Source of the DNA: Corynebacterium wankanglinii
Lineage (GTDB): Bacteria > Actinomycetota > Actinomycetes > Mycobacteriales > Mycobacteriaceae
Reading direction: 5' to 3'
NCBI GenBank assembly: GCA_014490595.1
Contig: CP061031.1
Span: 806,001-870,000 of the forward strand
Length of the DNA: 64,000 nt
The position numbers and the translations under genes were made by a program. The notes beneath the pieces were generated by a model. It was not told where the DNA came from. It worked only from the letters and a program-made list of their open reading frames with translations, and made no database searches. This document shows, in pieces, positions 59,723-64,000 of this stretch. Positions within the stretch are counted from its first letter, which is position 1; each line of letters opens with the position of its first letter.

Positions 59723-60391
59723 TTATCTTGAATGAGTCAAAAGAAGTTCCTCCAGATTCCGAACTGCAATCTCACAAGTCCGCTCTTGACTGTGAACGCC
59801 GTCCCATCCAGCAACCTGAGACACAATACCGCCACGTGGGGTATCCAGTTGGGCGTAACAGCTAGAGCTATGACCACTCTTCGGCCCGAAGACGAAAATC
59901 TCGGGGACCCTTTCGGAGCGGAAGTTTGTAATCAGGGATGTTTGGGATTCGATGATCTTTTGATTCGCATTGTTGTTGCTGAAACCCTCACTAGGAACAT
60001 CGTCATGTTTCGAAACATCGCAAACCTTGATACCCCGCGCCAGTCCCGCGTACTCCTCGGGGATCGGCTCCACGTTTTCGAAGCCGGCGGCAGCGAATTC
60101 CTCGGGGGAGATCTCGGTGCAGGGGTCGAAAAGGTTGTCGCCGAGGGCGTAGGGGTCAAAGTCGCCGATTTCGAGGGTGCCGCTCTTGAAGTGAAAAGCG
60201 GCAGGCGTGGTGCTGCTAGTTGAAGCGCCACCAGCGGATGTGCTGTCGGCTGCGGCTGCGGCTGCAGAACCCGGTTGGGCGGTGGGGGTTGTGGTGTGGG
60301 GGTGGGCCGAAGGTTCGTCGATAGGCGGAGGCGTAGATGCGCACCCCACGAGCAAACCGCACGACAGAAGCCAAGCAACGTGGCGTTTCAT
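59723..60391 (-). CDS. DUF3558-like lipoprotein
   Basis: A 222-residue lipoprotein. The signal peptide MKRHVAWLLSCGLLVGCAS has the lipobox LVGC at residue 17, then a Thr/Ser/Pro/Ala-rich spacer of about 55 residues, then a domain with LFDPCTEISPEEFAAAGFENVEP, CDVSKH, SSSCYAQLDTPRG and QERTCEIAVRNLEELL. The DPC start and the spaced cysteines fit DUF3558, found beside type VII secretion genes in mycobacteria and other actinobacteria. The ATG at 60391 has GGAGGGG 4 bases upstream. It precedes the PPE-like gene and is separated from it by 86 bases. Confidence 0.75.
   Translation of the reverse strand: MKRHVAWLLSCGLLVGCASTPPPIDEPSAHPHTTTPTAQPGSAAAAAADSTSAGGASTSSTTPAAFHFKSGTLEIGDFDPYALGDNLFDPCTEISPEEFAAAGFENVEPIPEEYAGLARGIKVCDVSKHDDVPSEGFSNNNANQKIIESQTSLITNFRSERVPEIFVFGPKSGHSSSCYAQLDTPRGGIVSQVAGWDGVHSQERTCEIAVRNLEELLLTHSR
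60307..60326 (-). repeat. Copy of the 20-mer GCYTATCGACGMACCTTCGG
   Basis: An exact match on the minus strand, inside the Ser/Pro-rich spacer of the lipoprotein gene. It is the fourth of the four extended copies. Confidence 0.8.
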
Positions 60392-60412
60392 GTACCCCTC
60401 CAATAAAAAAGC

Positions 60413-60482
60413 TTCCCCACCAGGACTCGAACCTAGAATGACGGTACCAAAAACCGTAGTGTTGCCGATTACACCATGGGGA
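60413..60482 (-). tRNA. tRNA-Gln (anticodon TTG)
   Basis: On the minus strand the acceptor arms TCCCCAT and GTGGGGA pair (with one T-G), the anticodon stem ACGGT/ACCGT encloses the loop TTTTGGT with anticodon TTG (reads CAA), and the T-arm has GGTTCGAGTCC. The 3' CCA is not encoded. It lies 21 bases upstream of the lipoprotein gene. No direct repeat of its 3' end, which would mark an integrated element, is visible in the window. Confidence 0.92.
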
Positions 60483-60560
60483 ACAGCAAGGCTGATTGTA
60501 GACCAGACCCGTGTGCTGCCAAAGACGGGGTGGTGAAACCGACGCTCTAAGCTAGGGCGC

Positions 60561-61212
60561 ATGGCTCGAACGCGGATGACAGCACCCCAACGCAGAGACC
60601 AATTGGTCGGAGTGGGGCGCCAAGCATTCGCAGAACGGGGTTTCGACGGCGTAACCATGGAGGAGATCGCGGCGCGCGCCGGGGTGTCCAAGCCGGTGGT
60701 GTACGAGCACTTCGGCAGCAAGGAGGGCCTGTACCAGGAGGTTGTGCGGCTGGAGATGGCGCGGCTGGAACGCACGATTACGTCGAACATCCAGACCGGC
60801 CCGTGGCGCGAGCGCATCGAGCGTGGTGTGCACGCCCTGCTCACGTACGTGGAGGAGGAAACGGATGGGTTCATCATTCTCGCCCACGGTCAGCTGCCGG
60901 GGGAGGGCAGGACGTACTCCACGATCTTGAACCGTGTTACGGCGGAGGTGTCCCACCTGCTGGCAGAAGCGTTTAAGCACCGCGGACTCGACGAGGCGAT
61001 GGCGGGGCTGTACGGTCAGGCGCTTGTTGGCACTGTCTCCAACTCGCGCGCTGTGGTGGCTGGATGAGCGCACCCCGGACAAGCACACTGTCGCGGCGCA
61101 CATTTCCAACTTGTGCTGGAACGGGTTGCGGGGGATGGAGGCGCAGCCACGAGTGTTCGCAGGAGACCCTTCGCCGCAAGGAACCGCGGTGTCCGCAGAA
61201 AAGGAAGTGTAA
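60561..61212 (+). pseudogene. TetR-family regulator, frameshifted near the 3' end
   Basis: The helix-turn-helix is FDGVTMEEIAARAGVSKPVV followed by YEHFGSKEGLYQEV (about residues 30-62). The ligand domain continues to LVGTVSNS, then the frame breaks near 61050 and resumes as LWWLDERTPDKHTVAAHISNLCWNGLRGM to the stop at 61212. Homologous members have the pattern SN-x-A-x-WW-x-DER, so a missing CG pair (cgcgcg read one unit short) restores a protein of about 217 residues. It lies 6 bases before mfd on the same strand. The regulated gene is not known; an operon with mfd is possible. Confidence 0.8.
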
Positions 61213-61218
61213 AAGGAC

Positions 61219-64000
61219 ATGACTGAAAGCACCCCTCCCGTTCTCGGCGGACTGCTCACTGCGGCGCTGACGGATCCGAAGTTGAAGGGTCTTGTCACCC
61301 ATGTGGGCGAGGATTCGCTGCACGTGACTGGCATTGACCAGACCCGCTCGTGGGCTGCGGGCGCTATTGCCCGAGAGGCTCCGTTGTTGCTGGTCACGGC
61401 TACGGGCCATGAGTCGGAGGATCTGGCGGCGGAGCTCAAGGCCATCCTCGGTGAGGAGAAGGTCGCGCAGTTCCCGGCGTACGAGACGTTGCCGCACGAG
61501 CGCCTCTCACCGGCCGCGGATATTGTGGGCCGCCGGTCGAAGGTGCTGTGGGATATGCCACGGGTGGTTGTCGCCGCGGCGCGCGCGGTGTGCCAGCCGG
61601 TCTTGCCGGCGGTGGAGCCGATCCAGGTTGCCGTGGACCAGGAGCAGGACTTTGAGGCGCTGACGGAGATGCTCGTCCACTTCGCCTACAACCATGTGGA
61701 CATGGTGGCCTCGCGCGGCGAGTTCGCTACCCGCGGCGGCATCATCGACGTGTTCCCGACCACCGCGCAAAACCCAGTGCGCATCGAGTTCTGGGGCGAC
61801 GAGGTCACCGACATCCGCTCGTTCGCGGTCGCGGACCAGCGCACTATCGAAGAGGTCAGAGCCGTCGAGCTGCACCCCGCGAGGCAGTTGCTTATCGACG
61901 ATACCGTGGCCGCCAAAGCCGACGAGCTCGTGAGAAAGTTCCCCTCGAATCCCACCCTGACCTCGCTGCTCACCCGTATTTCGGAGAAGCAGCCGGCGGA
62001 CGGGATGGAGGCGCTCATCCCGGCGCTGACGGATACGCAGTATGCGGTCCTGCCTGAGCTCATGCCTGCAGGCTCCATCGTCTTGGTAACCAACCCGGAG
62101 AAGGTTCGCGCCCGCATCGCGGACTTGGAAGCCACCGACCGCGAATTCCTCGAGGCCGGTTGGGAGGCGGCCGCCATGGGCGCGGAGGGCCCCGTGGCGG
62201 TGGAAGGCCTGGACGTCTCCGCGTCGTCCTACCGCTCCTACGAATCGCTGGAAATCTCGGCGCACAAGGCCGGCAACGCTTGGTGGACGTTCGCGCCGCC
62301 CGGCATGTTCACCGCCGACGAAGCGGCAACCCTGCCGCTGGAGTTCGAGGCGGCACCCGCGCCCAAGGGCGACCCGAAAGAGATCGAGCAGCTCTACGCC
62401 ACGCTGAAATTGCACATCGGGCAAAACCACGGCAAGGCGGCGTTCGTCGCCCCCGCGAAGGGCACGATCGACCGCATGGCTGAGCGGCTGCGCGAGCACG
62501 GCATCTCCGCGCGCGTGGCCACACCGGGACTCGAACCTGTCGAGGGCGCGGTCACTCTCTACCAGGCCCTGTCGCACGCGGGCCTCGTCTTTGGCGGGCC
62601 GAACCTTGTGGTGGTCACAGAAACGGACGTCACCGGTAACCGCGTGGGCGACATCGCAGGCGCTAAACGACGAGCTCCGCGCCGCCGCAACCGGGTCGAC
62701 CCGCTGGCGCTGCAGCCCGGCGACTTCGTGGTACACGACACCCATGGCATCGGCAAGTTTGTGAAGATGGCGGAGCGCACCGTCAAAGCCGGCGACGAAG
62801 CTTCACGCCGCGAGTACATCGTGCTGGAGTACCAGCCGGCCAAGCGCGGCCAGCCCGGGGACCAGCTGTGGGTGCCCATGGAATCGCTGGACCTGTTGAG
62901 CAAGTACACCGGGGGCGAGAAGCCGTCGCTTAGCAAAATGGGCGGCTCGGACTGGAAATCCACCAAGCGCAAGGCGCGCGCCGCGGTGCGTGAGATCGCC
63001 GGCGAGCTGGTGGAGCTCTACGCCAAGCGCCAAGCCGCGCCGGGCCACGCGTTCGCGCCGGATACGCCGTGGCAGCACGAGATGGAAGACGCCTTCCCGT
63101 TCGTGGAGACGGAGGACCAGCTCACCGCTATCGAAGCCGTGAAAGCGGACATGGAAAAGCCGACGCCGATGGACCGCGTGATCGTGGGCGACGTGGGCTT
63201 CGGCAAAACTGAGGTGGCTGTGCGCGCCGCGTTCAAGGCGGTGCAGGACGGCAAACAGGTTGCCGTGCTCGTGCCCACGACGCTGCTAGCTCAGCAGCAC
63301 TTCTCCACGTTCAACCAGCGCATGGATGGCTTCGGCGTGACCGTGCGCGAGCTGTCCCGCTTCACCTCCGCCGCTGATTCGAAGAAGATCATGGCGGGGC
63401 TGGCGGATGGTTCGGTCGACGTGGTCATTGGCACTCACCGCCTGCTGCAGACGGGTGTGCAGTGGAAGAACCTCGGCTTGATCATCGTGGACGAGGAGCA
63501 GCGCTTCGGCGTGGAGCACAAGGAGCACATCAAGGCCCTAAAGTCGCACGTGGACGTGCTCACTATGACCGCAACGCCGATCCCGCGCACCCTGGAGATG
63601 TCGTTGACCGGCATCCGTGAGATGACGTCGATTACCACCGCGCCGGAGGACCGCCACCCGGTGCTGACGTATGTCGGCCCGCAGGAGGACAAGCAGGTCG
63701 CCGCCGCGATCCGCCGCGAGCTGCTGCGCGACGGCCAGGTCTTTTACATCCACAACAAAGTCTCTGATATCGAGAAAACTGCCCGCCAGCTTCGGGAGCT
63801 TGTTCCCGAGGCCCGCATTGTGGTCGCCCACGGCCAGATGAGCGAGCAGGTCCTCGAGCAAACGGTACAGGGATTCTGGAACCGCGACTACGACGTGATG
63901 GTGTGCACCACCATCGTGGAAACGGGCCTGGACATCGCCAACGCCAACACCCTGATCGTGGAAAACGCCCAAAACATGGGCCTCAGCCAGCTTCACCAGC
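61219..64000 (+). CDS. mfd: Transcription-repair coupling factor, 3' truncated by the window
   Basis: About 927 codons of a protein normally around 1200 residues; the frame is open to the end of the window. Mfd removes RNA polymerase stalled at DNA lesions and recruits UvrA. The UvrB-like N-terminal region (FPAYETLPHERLSPAADIVGRR; SRGEFATRGGIIDVFP) is followed by the RNA-polymerase interaction domain (PGDFVVHDTHGIGKFVKM). The translocase then begins: Walker A GDVGFGKTE near residue 659, VDEEQRFG near residue 757, TATPIPRTLEMSL, and GQVFYIHNKV and TTIVETGLDIANANT in the second RecA-like lobe. No frameshift is seen. Confidence 0.95.
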   Translation, partial: MTESTPPVLGGLLTAALTDPKLKGLVTHVGEDSLHVTGIDQTRSWAAGAIAREAPLLLVTATGHESEDLAAELKAILGEEKVAQFPAYETLPHERLSPAADIVGRRSKVLWDMPRVVVAAARAVCQPVLPAVEPIQVAVDQEQDFEALTEMLVHFAYNHVDMVASRGEFATRGGIIDVFPTTAQNPVRIEFWGDEVTDIRSFAVADQRTIEEVRAVELHPARQLLIDDTVAAKADELVRKFPSNPTLTSLLTRISEKQPADGMEALIPALTDTQYAVLPELMPAGSIVLVTNPEKVRARIADLEATDREFLEAGWEAAAMGAEGPVAVEGLDVSASSYRSYESLEISAHKAGNAWWTFAPPGMFTADEAATLPLEFEAAPAPKGDPKEIEQLYATLKLHIGQNHGKAAFVAPAKGTIDRMAERLREHGISARVATPGLEPVEGAVTLYQALSHAGLVFGGPNLVVVTETDVTGNRVGDIAGAKRRAPRRRNRVDPLALQPGDFVVHDTHGIGKFVKMAERTVKAGDEASRREYIVLEYQPAKRGQPGDQLWVPMESLDLLSKYTGGEKPSLSKMGGSDWKSTKRKARAAVREIAGELVELYAKRQAAPGHAFAPDTPWQHEMEDAFPFVETEDQLTAIEAVKADMEKPTPMDRVIVGDVGFGKTEVAVRAAFKAVQDGKQVAVLVPTTLLAQQHFSTFNQRMDGFGVTVRELSRFTSAADSKKIMAGLADGSVDVVIGTHRLLQTGVQWKNLGLIIVDEEQRFGVEHKEHIKALKSHVDVLTMTATPIPRTLEMSLTGIREMTSITTAPEDRHPVLTYVGPQEDKQVAAAIRRELLRDGQVFYIHNKVSDIEKTARQLRELVPEARIVVAHGQMSEQVLEQTVQGFWNRDYDVMVCTTIVETGLDIANANTLIVENAQNMGLSQLHQ

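Noticed and set aside
60413..60482. tRNA-Gln as the attachment site of an integrated element containing the PPE-like gene
   Set aside because: No integrase, no repeat of the tRNA 3' end, and the genes on both sides look resident.

Overview
The window is about 64 kb of GC-rich (roughly two thirds G+C) actinobacterial chromosome that reads as Corynebacterium or a close relative. Pointers are the long-form glyceraldehyde-3-phosphate dehydrogenase, two peptidyl-tRNA hydrolases near rplY, the glmU-prs-mfd neighbourhood, PPK2, an MMPL transporter, a DUF222/HNH protein, a BioQ-type operator before bioA, and several promoters that look leaderless. Both ends are cut inside genes: ispE on the left and mfd on the right.

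Layout. 1-4.0 kb: ispE, a DEDDh exonuclease, an ABC-F ATPase and a small monooxygenase-like protein. 4.1-12.6 kb: a 5-oxoproline/D-glutamate island resembling the B. subtilis ycsFGI-kipIA locus (Nramp-like transporter, DUF1445 protein, PxpA, fused PxpBC, a biotin carboxylase-carrier protein and a GntR-FCD regulator), split by a DUF222/HNH gene and a decayed alcohol dehydrogenase. 12.7-19.6 kb: housekeeping and metabolic genes. 19.6-21.9 kb: a UDP-sulfoquinovose synthase/glycosyltransferase pair predicting sulfolipid. 22.1-27.9 kb: two very large exported, C-terminally anchored surface proteins, one a zincin metalloprotease. 28.0-37.3 kb: transporters, a TetR/MMPL unit with two clear operators, an AAA ATPase preceded by a 9-bp-period repeat, and small unknowns. 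37.3-43.9 kb: YihY, an SDR, bioA-bioD, a patatin-like protein and prfC. 43.9-48.0 kb: pth, pth, rplY and neighbours. 48.2-52.3 kb: a tight four-gene aromatic or amino-acid metabolism cassette lying between rplY and prs. 52.4-64 kb: prs-glmU, an MFS protein, a Tat-exported multicopper oxidase, a Gly/Ala-rich PPE-like protein with a DUF3558-like lipoprotein, tRNA-Gln, a TetR gene and mfd.

Two window-wide signals stand out. First, the 11-mer GCYTATCGACG occurs 18 times (expected well below one) on both strands, in genes and between them, and four copies extend to a shared 20-mer. It behaves like a highly iterated functional motif such as an uptake or recombination signal, and I know of no description of it. 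Second, ten otherwise well-conserved genes carry a single lesion. Five are a missing G or C in a short homopolymer, two are a missing CG dinucleotide, one is another 1-base loss, and two are Trp-to-stop changes. This is more like uncorrected sequencing or assembly error than gene decay, so those 'pseudogenes' should be read with caution. Two other remnants (alcohol dehydrogenase, ADP-ribosylglycohydrolase) look like real decay.
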